A stretch of DNA of 7,098 bases from Rhodocyclaceae bacterium (GCA_016791085.1 JAEUNN010000359.1:1-7098), one strand, 5' to 3'. Positions 1-6,194 are shown, counted from the first letter of the stretch. Notes: generated by a model from the letters alone, not told the origin. Numbers and translations: made by a program.

Positions 1-33
1 CTCCGCGTCCGGCCGGGCGGCCGGCGCATGCGT

Positions 34-846
34 TTATATTTGGCCGTGCGCTTGGCCCCCCCGGCCGCGCCCCTCCACGATTTCAGTCAAGGCCACAAAA
101 TCGGCCACCGCAAGTGTTTCGCCCCGCTGGCCGGAATCCAGGCCCAGCTGCTGGTAGTCCGCGTCGACCAGCCAGTTGCGCAGGGTATTGCGCAAGGTTT
201 TGCGGCGCTGGCCGAATGCCGCACGCACCAGCTCGCCAAAGGTGGCGTGCGCCGCCGCGGCCAGCGGCAATTCCGTGCGTGGCGTAAGCCGCACGATAGC
301 CGATGTAACCTTGGGGACCGGATGAAAGGCTCCGGGCGGCACGCTGAACAATTTTACACATTCGAAACGATACTGCAGCATGACCGACAGGCGCCCATAA
401 GCCTCAGTGCCGGGCGGCGCCACGATGCGATCCACCACCTCTTTCTGCAGCATGAAAGTCATGTCCACCAGATTATCGGCGCAGGCCGCCAGGTGGAACA
501 GTATGGGTGTAGATATATTGTACGGCAGGTTGCCGACCACACGCAGGCGCGCGCCCAGGCTCGCGAAATCGAAGCGCAGCGCATCCGCTTCATGCACGCA
601 AAGCCGTTCCGGACTGTAACGGCTGCGCAGGCGCGCGGCCAGGTCGCGGTCTATTTCGACCACCTGCAGGCGCTCCAGGCGGGCCAGCAGCGGTTCCGTC
701 AATGCCGCCAGGCCGGGACCGATTTCGACCATGTTGTCATCGGGCCCGGGCGCGATGGCCGCCACGATGCGATCGATGACATTGCGATCGTGCAGGAAAT
801 TCTGCCCGAAGCGCTTGCGCGCGCGATGGCCGGCGGAGGTACTCAC
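34..846 (-). CDS. rsmA: 16S rRNA (adenine1518-N6/adenine1519-N6)-dimethyltransferase RsmA (KsgA)
   Basis: This enzyme uses SAM to dimethylate two adjacent adenines in the 3'-terminal helix 45 of 16S rRNA, a late cytoplasmic step in small-subunit maturation. The 270-residue product matches the usual family length. Visible motifs are the N-terminal KRFGQNFLHD (residues 11-20), SAM motif I EIGPGLAALT (41-50), the acidic EID (64-66), the catalytic NLPYN (106-110), FMLQKEV (131-137), YGRLSVM (150-156), FHPVPKV (174-180) and the C-terminal FGQRRKTLRN (211-220). I chose the GTG at 846. The frame stays open upstream to 1149, but that stretch lies inside pdxA and shows no RsmA homology, and the GTG overlaps the pdxA stop as GTGA. 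No clear Shine-Dalgarno sequence precedes it, so translation is probably coupled to pdxA. It is the last visible gene of the lptD-surA-pdxA-rsmA series. Nothing looks broken, and the identification is firm. Confidence 0.97.
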   Translation of the reverse strand: MSTSAGHRARKRFGQNFLHDRNVIDRIVAAIAPGPDDNMVEIGPGLAALTEPLLARLERLQVVEIDRDLAARLRSRYSPERLCVHEADALRFDFASLGARLRVVGNLPYNISTPILFHLAACADNLVDMTFMLQKEVVDRIVAPPGTEAYGRLSVMLQYRFECVKLFSVPPGAFHPVPKVTSAIVRLTPRTELPLAAAAHATFGELVRAAFGQRRKTLRNTLRNWLVDADYQQLGLDSGQRGETLAVADFVALTEIVEGRGRGGQAHGQI

Positions 847-1826
847 CGCGCCGCGCGCTGCAGCATGTCCAGCGCCACATCGACCGCCGCGTTCAGACTG
901 CCCGCATCCGCGCGCCCGCTGCCAGCCAGATCCAGCGCCGTGCCGTGGTCCACCGAAGTACGGATCAGCGGCAATCCCAGCGTGATATTTACGCCATGCC
1001 CGAAACTTGCGTACTTGAGCACCGGAAGCCCCTGATCGTGATACATGGCGAGCGCCGCGTCGCAGTGCTTCAGCCGCTCCGGCACGAACAGCGTATCGGC
1101 CGGCAGCGGTCCTTCGATAAGCCAGCCCACGCCGCGCAGGGCCTCGCAAACGGGCGCGATGGTGTCGATTTCCTCGCGCCCCAGGTGGCCGCCTTCGCCG
1201 GCGTGCGGATTGAGCCCGGCCACGAATATGCGCGGTTCCGCGATGCCGAAGCGGCGCTGCAGGTCGCTGCGCAGGATGCGCAGGCAGGCGGTCAGATCGG
1301 GCCGCGTAATGGCCTGCGCTACCCGTGCCAGCGGCATATGGGTGGTTACCAGCGCCACGCGCATGCCGCCGCCGGCCAGCAGCATGACCACGCGCGCGCT
1401 GTGGGTGCGCTGCGCGAGATATTCGGTGTGGCCGCTGAAGGCGATGCCGGCGTCGTTGATCACGCCCTTATGCACGGGCGCCGTCACCATGGCGGCGAAT
1501 TCGCCGCTGCGGCAGCCGTCGATGGCACGATCCAGCAAGGTAAGCACATAGCGCGCATTGGCCGGATTGAGGCGGCCGGCCGGCGCCGCCACGGCCAGCG
1601 GCACGTGCAGCACTTCCATGATGTCCGGAACGGGCGTGTTGTCGGGCGCATAGTCGCGCAGCACCAGCGGCGCCCGCGTGGCATGTGCGCGATCCAGCAA
1701 CAGTTCGCGATCGCCCAGCAATACCAGGCGCGCCCCGGGTGCGCGGCGTGCCAGCGCCGCGCACAGTTCCGGCCCGACGCCGGCCGGTTCCCCGCTGGTG
1801 ATGGCTATGGTCGGTTCGCGTCGCAT
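843..1826 (-). CDS. pdxA: 4-hydroxythreonine-4-phosphate dehydrogenase PdxA
   Basis: PdxA oxidises 4-phosphohydroxy-L-threonine with NAD(P). The product decarboxylates to 3-amino-2-oxopropyl phosphate, which PdxJ condenses with deoxyxylulose phosphate to make pyridoxine 5'-phosphate in the DXP-dependent vitamin B6 route. The 327 residues compare with 329 in E. coli. Conserved blocks are TSGEPAGVGPE (10-20), TAPVHKGVIN (115-124), FSGHTEYLA (130-138), VTTHMPL (160-166), GLNPHAGEGGHLGREE (204-219), YHDQGLPVLK (262-271) and TSVDHGTALDLAG (290-302). The three divalent-metal histidines of the family fall at H163, H208 and H263, with the same spacing as in the E. coli enzyme. The ATG at 1826 has an AAGGGG ribosome-binding site five bases upstream. 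The gene follows surA after 64 nt, and its TGA overlaps the GTG start of rsmA. The protein appears intact and active. Confidence 0.97.
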   Translation of the reverse strand: MRREPTIAITSGEPAGVGPELCAALARRAPGARLVLLGDRELLLDRAHATRAPLVLRDYAPDNTPVPDIMEVLHVPLAVAAPAGRLNPANARYVLTLLDRAIDGCRSGEFAAMVTAPVHKGVINDAGIAFSGHTEYLAQRTHSARVVMLLAGGGMRVALVTTHMPLARVAQAITRPDLTACLRILRSDLQRRFGIAEPRIFVAGLNPHAGEGGHLGREEIDTIAPVCEALRGVGWLIEGPLPADTLFVPERLKHCDAALAMYHDQGLPVLKYASFGHGVNITLGLPLIRTSVDHGTALDLAGSGRADAGSLNAAVDVALDMLQRAAR

Positions 1827-1831
1827 GCTCG

Positions 1832-1837
1832 CCCCTT
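1832..1837 (-). promoter_or_regulatory. Ribosome-binding site of pdxA
   Basis: Read on the minus strand this is AAGGGG, five bases before the pdxA ATG at 1826. It is the only clear, well-spaced Shine-Dalgarno sequence in front of one of the four operon genes and supports independent initiation of pdxA after the surA stop. Confidence 0.6.
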
Positions 1838-1865
1838 GCTGGCCGGCCGCACTGACGCCGCGCCG

Positions 1866-1881
1866 GGCGGAATTTTCCGCC
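1866..1881 (-). repeat. Inverted repeat (hairpin) in the surA-pdxA gap
   Basis: GGCGGA at 1866-1871 is complementary to TCCGCC at 1876-1881 around ATTT, giving a 6-bp GC-rich stem that begins about 10 bases after the surA stop on the minus strand. No T-run follows it in the direction of transcription (the next bases are GC-rich), so it is not a canonical intrinsic terminator. It could stabilise the 3' end of a processed lptD-surA message, or be chance in GC-rich DNA. Confidence 0.35.
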
Positions 1882-1890
1882 GCGCCGCGC

Positions 1891-3189
1891 TCAGCGGTCG
1901 TCCGACTTGTATTCCACGTAGGCCCGGTCGCGCAACTGGCGCAGCCAGTCCTGATATGCCTCGTCCGACTTGCGTTCGCGCAGGGCCGCCCGGGCCGCCA
2001 TGCGGCGGCGGTCGGCCGACACTTCCGCGACGCGGCGTTCGAGCACCTGGATCAGATGCCAGCCGAACTGCGTCTGCACCGGCTCGCTGACATCGCCGGG
2101 TTGGAGCGTATTGAAGGCATTTTCGAATTCCGGCACGGTATCGCCCGGATACACCCAGCCCAGATCGCCGCCCTTGCTGGCCGTCAAATCCGCAGAATTG
2201 AGGCGCGCCAGTTCGGCGAAATCCGCCCCGTTTACGATGCGCTCGCGCAAGCCCAGGAGGCGCCGGCGCGCTTCGGCGTCGGAAATTACCTCGCTGGTAC
2301 GAATCAGGATGTGGCGCACATGCGTTTGCTGCACCTTTTGGTCGGCACCCATGCTGCGGCGCTCGACGAATTTGATGATGTGAAAGCCGGCCGGGCTGCG
2401 CAGGATGGGGCTCAGCGCGCCGGGTTTCATTTGCGCGACCTGTTCGGCGTACAGCGTGGGCAGGCGGTCGGCCGCGCGCCAGCCCAGCGACGCACCGCTC
2501 AGGGCATCCTGCGCGTCCGAGTAACTGGCCGCCACTTTGGCGAAATCGTCGCCGCGGTTAAGTTGCTCCAGCGCCGCCTCGGCACGCCCGCGCACGCGCA
2601 GCAACTGGTCCGGGCTGGCGCGCTCCGGCACGCGCAGCAAAATGTGCAGCACCAGCACCTCCTCGGCACTGGCATTACCGCCGGCGGCCTGGCTGGCCAG
2701 GAAGTTGTCCAGTTCGCCCTCGGGAATGGCGATGCGCGCATCGACCTCGCGCTCGCGCAGCCGGCCTATGGTCATTTCGGTGCGTATGTCCTCGCGGAAG
2801 CGATCCCAGGCTATGCCTTCTTTCTCGACCTCCTGGCGCAACTGGGCGGTGCTCAGGCGATTTTGCTCGGCGATGCGCTGCAGCGACTGTTCCAGCATGG
2901 CGTCGTCTATGCGTATCTGCACTTCCTTGGCAAATTGCAGTTGCACGCGATCGTTGATGAGCCGCTCCAGCACCTGACGCTCGAGCACGGATTGTGCCGG
3001 CAGCGGCGTGCCGCGCGCACTCAATTGCGCTACCGCCTGCGCGAGGCGCGCGCGCACTTCCAGCGCGGTGATCACCTCCTCATTGACGACGGCGACCACA
3101 CGATCGATTTCGACGATGGATCGCTGCGCCAAGGCGGTGCCCGCGGCCAGCGCGAACAAGCACAACAGCATCAGTTTTTTGAGCGCCAT
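1891..3189 (-). CDS. surA: Periplasmic chaperone / peptidyl-prolyl isomerase SurA
   Basis: SurA is a periplasmic holdase that carries unfolded outer-membrane beta-barrel proteins to the BAM complex, and LptD is one of its best-known clients. The 432-residue product (428 in E. coli) has a signal peptide, MALKKLMLLCLFALAAGTALA, with likely cleavage before Q22. An N-terminal chaperone core spans about 22-165 and includes VVNEEVIT (34-41). Two parvulin domains follow at about 177-277 (HILLRV at 182-187, GASLGW at 232-237, GFHIIKF at 268-274) and 288-386 (HILIRT at 293-298, GGDLGW at 340-345, FGWHLIQV at 375-382), then a C-terminal helix. The first parvulin has GASLGW in place of the consensus GGDLGW, which fits the family picture of a degenerate first and catalytic second domain. 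I chose the ATG at 3189. A GTG at 3237 would overlap lptD and put 16 extra residues before the signal peptide. The gene starts 37 nt after the lptD stop. Confidence 0.96.
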   Translation of the reverse strand: MALKKLMLLCLFALAAGTALAQRSIVEIDRVVAVVNEEVITALEVRARLAQAVAQLSARGTPLPAQSVLERQVLERLINDRVQLQFAKEVQIRIDDAMLEQSLQRIAEQNRLSTAQLRQEVEKEGIAWDRFREDIRTEMTIGRLREREVDARIAIPEGELDNFLASQAAGGNASAEEVLVLHILLRVPERASPDQLLRVRGRAEAALEQLNRGDDFAKVAASYSDAQDALSGASLGWRAADRLPTLYAEQVAQMKPGALSPILRSPAGFHIIKFVERRSMGADQKVQQTHVRHILIRTSEVISDAEARRRLLGLRERIVNGADFAELARLNSADLTASKGGDLGWVYPGDTVPEFENAFNTLQPGDVSEPVQTQFGWHLIQVLERRVAEVSADRRRMAARAALRERKSDEAYQDWLRQLRDRAYVEYKSDDR

Positions 3190-3226
3190 AAAATTTCTGC
3201 CGGAGCGCGCGCTGCGCGCCGTTTTG

Positions 3227-5932
3227 TCAGTAATCACTGCCGAACACGGGATCGGCCACGGGCTGGTTGATCACGCCGTAGCCGGGGATGCTGCGCTTGA
3301 GCAAATCGAGCGGATTCGACCCGACGCGCGAAAAGCCATTCAATTCGAGTTGCACGAAAAATGCCGTGTTGTACGTCTGGCTGGCGGTGGCGACACGCTG
3401 CACGACGAATCGGCCTATCCAGCATCCGGAGTCGTACTCGGCACCGGCGATAGCCTGCACCAGGCGCCCGTCCTGCACGGAAAAGTTGTAGCGGCCCACG
3501 CCATACCATCCACCGCCCAGTTTCCATTGCCCCGACAGGTCTATGTCGCGCAGACTGCGGCGCGTGAACCGGTAGGACGCGTTGAGCACCTTGGTGGGCT
3601 CGGGCTGGTAGCGCACGCCCAGGCTGGCGCGTTCGGTATGCCCGTCGTGCGGGTTGTACTGCCAGCCCGCGTCGACCTGGGTTTTCGGCAGCAGGCGCCC
3701 GGAAATGGCCACCAGCAGGTCGGCCACGCGGCCGGTGCGCGGCGCTTCGCCGGGCAAGGTGACGAGTTGATCGCGGAAATAGTAGCGCTGACCTATCGCA
3801 CCGCGCACGATTTCGGCGCCGTTTGTGGAATCGATATAGCGCGACACCACCGCCGCCGTGAGCTGATTCGCGTCATTGACGCGATCCAGACCGGAATAGC
3901 GGTTTTCGGAAAATATCTGCGCAAAATTGAAGTCCGCCGCCGCCGTATCGAACACCGGTATGTCGGACTGATCCTTGTGCGGAGTGTAGAGGTAATAGAG
4001 ACGCGGTTCGAGCGTCTGCACCACGGCGCCGCGGCCGAACCAGTCCGTGTCGCGCTCGAATACCAGGCCGGAATCGACGCTCACCACGGGCAGCGCACGC
4101 GTGATGCTGTTGGGATCGCCCGGATTGCGGTCGGAAATGTCGTAGTGCGTGTAATTCACGCCGACCTTGGGCGTCACGAAATACGACGAGGTCTGCAGCG
4201 GCAGCGACACCTGCGGGTAGAGCACCAGCCGGCGGCCATTCACCAGCGTGGGATGGCGGAAGTCCACGAACGAGCCTTCGGCGGCGAACTGCACGAACGA
4301 GCGCTCGGTGGGGCTGACATAGCTCGCCGACAGCGCCGGCAGACGCCCGTAAGGTGTGACCACCGTGGGCAGGCGCGGGTCCTGCAACGTCTGGTAGCGC
4401 TGCAGCAACAGGTTGGCGCGCCAGTCGTCGCCCTCATAACGCAGCAAACCCTGGCGCAACAGGTTGGTTTGCGCGGTCGACATGAGGTGCGTGCCGAAAT
4501 CCGTGAAATAGGTGCCGTCGGACGCGCCATTGAGCGACACGCTGGCATTCCACCGGCCCTGCTGTTGCACATGGTTGAACGCATACGACGAACGCCGCGT
4601 GTCCGTCACGGCGTCATTGGGCAGGTAGCCGAATTGCAGCGTGCCGTGATAATCGGGCTGCAGATAGCGCGTCTCACCCAACAGCATGACACCACGACGG
4701 GTCATCACGCGGGGCGCGAACGTGGCGTCCAGGTTGGGCGCGATGTTCCAGTAATAGGGCAGCGTGAAATCGAAGCCGACCACGTTGGAACTGCCGAAGG
4801 TGGGCGCCAGCAAACCGCTCTTGCGCTGGTTGTTCAGCGAAAAATCCAGCCAGGGCGTGTAGAACAGGGGCACGTCCTTGAACACCACCTTGGCCGACTT
4901 GCCCTCCCCGACCTCACGGTCATAGTCCAGCGTCAAATCTTCCACTTTTGCGTACCAGTCGCGCTGGTCGGCACGGCAGGTGCTGTAATCCGCGTTGGCA
5001 AGGCGAACGCGGCGTTCGCCCAGGAAATCGATGCGCTCGGCGGTGCCGCGCGCAACCATGGCCTGGCGCAAGCTACCCGGCGGCGGCTCGCGGCGAATTT
5101 CGTAAGTTGCCTGGTTGGCATGACCGACGTAACGATCGATCTGCAGCTGCAGTTCGGGCGTCGTCACCTTGTCCGCATCGCGCTGCAACACGACATTGCC
5201 GCGCGCATGCAATTCGTCGGTGACCGGAAAGTACACGATGTCGTCGGCGCTCAGGGTGGCGTTTGCCTTGCGCAACTCCGCAGCGCCTTCGAGATGAAGT
5301 TCCTCGTCGATATGCCCCGATATGCGCTCGGCACTCACATACGTGGGCGCGTTTTCGCGCGATGTGGGCGCCGCCGCGACGCTGGCGCTTTGCAAGGCGA
5401 GCGGCGGCAGCGCCGCAGTCGGGGCAGCGGCCGGAGCAGCCGCCGGCGCGGCGGGCGCGGCGGCCGGCGCGGCCGGGCCGGGCAGCGGCTGTGCCACCCC
5501 GGCCGGCGGCACTGCGGGCCTTGCGGTGGCCGTCCGCGCGGGCGCTGCGGGAAGTTCGGCCGGCGCAGCCTGCGCGGCCGGCGCCGGCTTCTCGGACGCA
5601 GACGGTGCCGCGGCGGCCGGTGCCAGCCGGGCCGGCGGTGCGACCGGCTGCACCGCCGCAGCGGCCGGCGCAGCCGGCGCGGCCGCAGCAGGCGGAGCCG
5701 CGGTCGACGGCACGGCGGCGGCCGGGGCTCGCGGCGCGGCGGCGGCCGGCTCAGGCGGCGCGGCAGGCGGCGCGGCAGGCGGAACGGCGCCCAGCAGCGC
5801 CGGGTCGATCTGCAGCGGCGGCAGCGTGGCCGCCGAACACCAGCTACCCGACAGACAACACAGGGCCAGCGTCAGGGATTTGGGTTGCAAGGATGCGCTA
5901 ACGCTGCGTCTGCTGATCCGTTCGTGGCTCAT
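3227..5932 (-). CDS. lptD: LPS-assembly protein LptD with long Ala/Pro-rich linker
   Basis: LptD is the outer-membrane beta-barrel that, with the lipoprotein LptE, inserts lipopolysaccharide into the outer leaflet after transport across the periplasm by LptB2FGC-A. The product has 901 residues, against 784 in E. coli. A signal peptide ends near residue 34 (core LTLALCCLSGSW, 20-31). A short segment, LPPLQIDPALLG, follows, then an Ala/Pro-rich linker at about 49-190. The periplasmic jellyroll (OstA-like) domain covers about 195-345 and the barrel runs to the C-terminus, with landmarks FYTPWLDF (357-364), KSGLLAPTFG (371-380) and LPYYWNIAPNLDAT (391-404). After signal cleavage only two cysteines remain: C319 in STCRADQRDW, matching E. 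coli C173, and C837 in SGCWIG, at the E. coli C724/C725 position. The ATG at 5932 is the only usable start, because an in-frame TGA lies just upstream and the next Met is residue 292. No proper Shine-Dalgarno sequence precedes it. The function is firm; the linker is the odd part. Confidence 0.96.
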   Translation of the reverse strand: MSHERISRRSVSASLQPKSLTLALCCLSGSWCSAATLPPLQIDPALLGAVPPAAPPAAPPEPAAAAPRAPAAAVPSTAAPPAAAAPAAPAAAAVQPVAPPARLAPAAAAPSASEKPAPAAQAAPAELPAAPARTATARPAVPPAGVAQPLPGPAAPAAAPAAPAAAPAAAPTAALPPLALQSASVAAAPTSRENAPTYVSAERISGHIDEELHLEGAAELRKANATLSADDIVYFPVTDELHARGNVVLQRDADKVTTPELQLQIDRYVGHANQATYEIRREPPPGSLRQAMVARGTAERIDFLGERRVRLANADYSTCRADQRDWYAKVEDLTLDYDREVGEGKSAKVVFKDVPLFYTPWLDFSLNNQRKSGLLAPTFGSSNVVGFDFTLPYYWNIAPNLDATFAPRVMTRRGVMLLGETRYLQPDYHGTLQFGYLPNDAVTDTRRSSYAFNHVQQQGRWNASVSLNGASDGTYFTDFGTHLMSTAQTNLLRQGLLRYEGDDWRANLLLQRYQTLQDPRLPTVVTPYGRLPALSASYVSPTERSFVQFAAEGSFVDFRHPTLVNGRRLVLYPQVSLPLQTSSYFVTPKVGVNYTHYDISDRNPGDPNSITRALPVVSVDSGLVFERDTDWFGRGAVVQTLEPRLYYLYTPHKDQSDIPVFDTAAADFNFAQIFSENRYSGLDRVNDANQLTAAVVSRYIDSTNGAEIVRGAIGQRYYFRDQLVTLPGEAPRTGRVADLLVAISGRLLPKTQVDAGWQYNPHDGHTERASLGVRYQPEPTKVLNASYRFTRRSLRDIDLSGQWKLGGGWYGVGRYNFSVQDGRLVQAIAGAEYDSGCWIGRFVVQRVATASQTYNTAFFVQLELNGFSRVGSNPLDLLKRSIPGYGVINQPVADPVFGSDY
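5393..5782 (-). repeat. Low-complexity Ala/Pro-coding tract within lptD
   Basis: This stretch encodes LptD residues 51-180, of which I count 99 of 130 as Ala or Pro, with scattered Val, Thr, Arg, Ser and Gln and very few acidic residues. At DNA level it consists of imperfect repetitions of GCC, GCG, CCG and GGC triplets, with recurring units such as GCGGCCGGCGCGGC. Such composition suggests an extended, disordered or polyproline-like tether rather than a folded domain, and the DNA could expand or contract by slippage in units of three. The reverse strand also stays open as a Gly/Ala-rich frame, which is a composition artefact. Confidence 0.85.
5400..5826. repeat. In-frame 13-bp direct repeats bounding the LptD linker
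   Basis: AGCGGCGGCAGCG occurs at 5400-5412 and again at 5814-5826, exactly 414 bp apart (138 codons). On the minus strand the copies encode the same position of TLPPL (LptD residues 36-40) and ALPPL (174-178). Recombination or slippage between them would delete 138 codons in frame and leave a protein of 763 residues. The motif is itself GC-rich and simple, so chance similarity is possible. Confidence 0.5.
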
Positions 5933-5939
5933 TCTTCAC

Positions 5940-5955
5940 AACATTCGCTAATGTT
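5940..5955 (-). repeat. Perfect inverted repeat just upstream of the lptD start
   Basis: AACATT at 5940-5945 and AATGTT at 5950-5955 form a perfect 6-bp stem with a 4-base loop (CGCT on the plus strand), ending seven bases before the lptD ATG. It covers the place where a ribosome-binding site would normally be, and no Shine-Dalgarno sequence is seen there. It is strikingly AT-rich for this GC-rich locus. It may be an RNA hairpin controlling lptD translation or a protein-binding site on DNA; the sequence does not decide between them. Confidence 0.5.
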
Positions 5956-6025
5956 TCGTGCCGCAGCATTGCGGGCGGAAATACGGGCAACGGCGCCGCC
6001 CTCGCGGTGTCGGGGAAAAATGCAA
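5948..6025 (-). CDS. Possible 25-residue leader ORF upstream of lptD
   Basis: A TTG at 6025 is preceded, seven bases away, by AGGGAGGA containing a perfect GGAGG core (6032-6039). It opens 25 codons ending in TAG at 5948-5950. The peptide begins MHFSPTPRGRRR, is Arg-rich, and has three cysteines, ending PQCCGTKH. It matches no family I recognise. The frame is the same as lptD, whose ATG lies 15 bases after the TAG; between them are a two-codon ATG-TTG-TGA and the triplet AGA. The stop codon falls inside the AACATT/AATGTT hairpin. Because lptD itself has no Shine-Dalgarno sequence, reinitiation or coupling from this ORF is conceivable. The TTG start and short length make it a tentative call. 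Confidence 0.25.
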   Translation of the reverse strand: MHFSPTPRGRRRCPYFRPQCCGTKH

Positions 6026-6031
6026 GGGGAA

Positions 6032-6039
6032 TCCTCCCT
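6032..6039 (-). promoter_or_regulatory. Orphan strong Shine-Dalgarno-like sequence in the lptD leader
   Basis: Read on the minus strand this is AGGGAGGA, containing GGAGG, the best ribosome-binding sequence in the window. It stands about 100 nt before the lptD ATG and seven bases before a TTG. A small stem, GGGA-GGAT-TCCC, could partly hide it. It may serve the leader ORF or be fortuitous. Confidence 0.35.
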
Positions 6040-6096
6040 GACTAGTACGCTGCGCATTTCCGGCCTATGCAACATGGACTCATTCTGTTTGGTTCC

Positions 6097-6115
6097 GGCC
6101 AGGCCAGGCCAGGCT
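6097..6115. repeat. Pentanucleotide tandem repeat (GGCCA)3 plus a partial copy
   Basis: GGCCA occurs at 6097-6101, 6102-6106 and 6107-6111, followed by the partial unit GGCT. It lies in the presumed lptD leader, about 90 bp from the palindromic promoter. Short tandem repeats of this kind can change copy number by slipped-strand mispairing, though three copies are few. Confidence 0.7.
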
Positions 6116-6131
6116 CGGGGAATACCGATCT

Positions 6132-6162
6132 GCGCTCGCCGGCACCGGCGCGGTTAGCGCCG
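6132..6162 (-). repeat. Overlapping, mutually exclusive inverted repeats
   Basis: Two hairpins compete for the same bases. Structure A pairs GCGCT (6132-6136) with AGCGC (6156-6160) and CGCCGG (6137-6142) with CCGGCG (6145-6150), leaving a 5-base bulge. Structure B pairs CGGCGC (6146-6151) with GCGCCG (6157-6162) around a 5-base loop. Both would lie early in a minus-strand transcript started at the palindromic promoter, as in an attenuator-type leader. No T-run follows, so a terminator is not supported. Confidence 0.4.
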
Positions 6163-6194
6163 ACGGCACACGCACTACGGGCATCGCCCCGCCT

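Noticed and set aside
9..24. CCGGCC-GGGC-GGCCGG hairpin just after rsmA as an intrinsic terminator
   Set aside because: The 6-bp stem is perfect, but no T-run follows on the minus strand before the window ends, and such palindromes are common in GC-rich DNA.
847..1149. Upstream extension of the rsmA frame to 1149
   Set aside because: The extra 101 codons lie inside pdxA and encode Arg/Ala-rich sequence without RsmA similarity. The GTG at 846 gives the normal length.
945..2090. Plus-strand ORF of 381 codons opposite pdxA
   Set aside because: It is antisense to pdxA, whose metal-binding histidines and conserved blocks are clear, and the antisense product resembles no family.
3190..3237. GTG at 3237 as the surA start
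   Set aside because: It would overlap the lptD end and add 16 residues before a textbook signal peptide that begins at the ATG at 3189.
1678..3270. Plus-strand ORF of 530 codons opposite surA and the start of pdxA
   Set aside because: It is antisense to firmly identified surA, with low-complexity composition and no motif. It is a codon-bias artefact.
5322..5951. Plus-strand Gly/Ala-rich ORF of 209 codons
   Set aside because: It is the reverse complement of the Ala/Pro-coding tract in lptD and has no independent support.
6043..6074. TTGCAT and TACTAG on the minus strand as a sigma-70 promoter nearer to lptD
   Set aside because: The spacing is about 19 bases and both hexamers match poorly. 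The palindromic extended -10 is the better candidate.
6091..6096. GGAACC on the minus strand as a sigma-E -35 element for lptD
   Set aside because: lptD is sigma-E controlled in E. coli, but no TCnnA-like -10 lies at the required spacing of about 16 bases here.
3008..6157. Very long plus-strand ORF (1049 codons) opposite lptD and the start of surA
   Set aside because: It runs antisense to two genes with firm family motifs, and its translation is a His/Arg/Gln-rich then Gly/Arg-rich string with no recognisable domain. Long antisense frames are expected opposite GC-rich genes with strong third-position bias.
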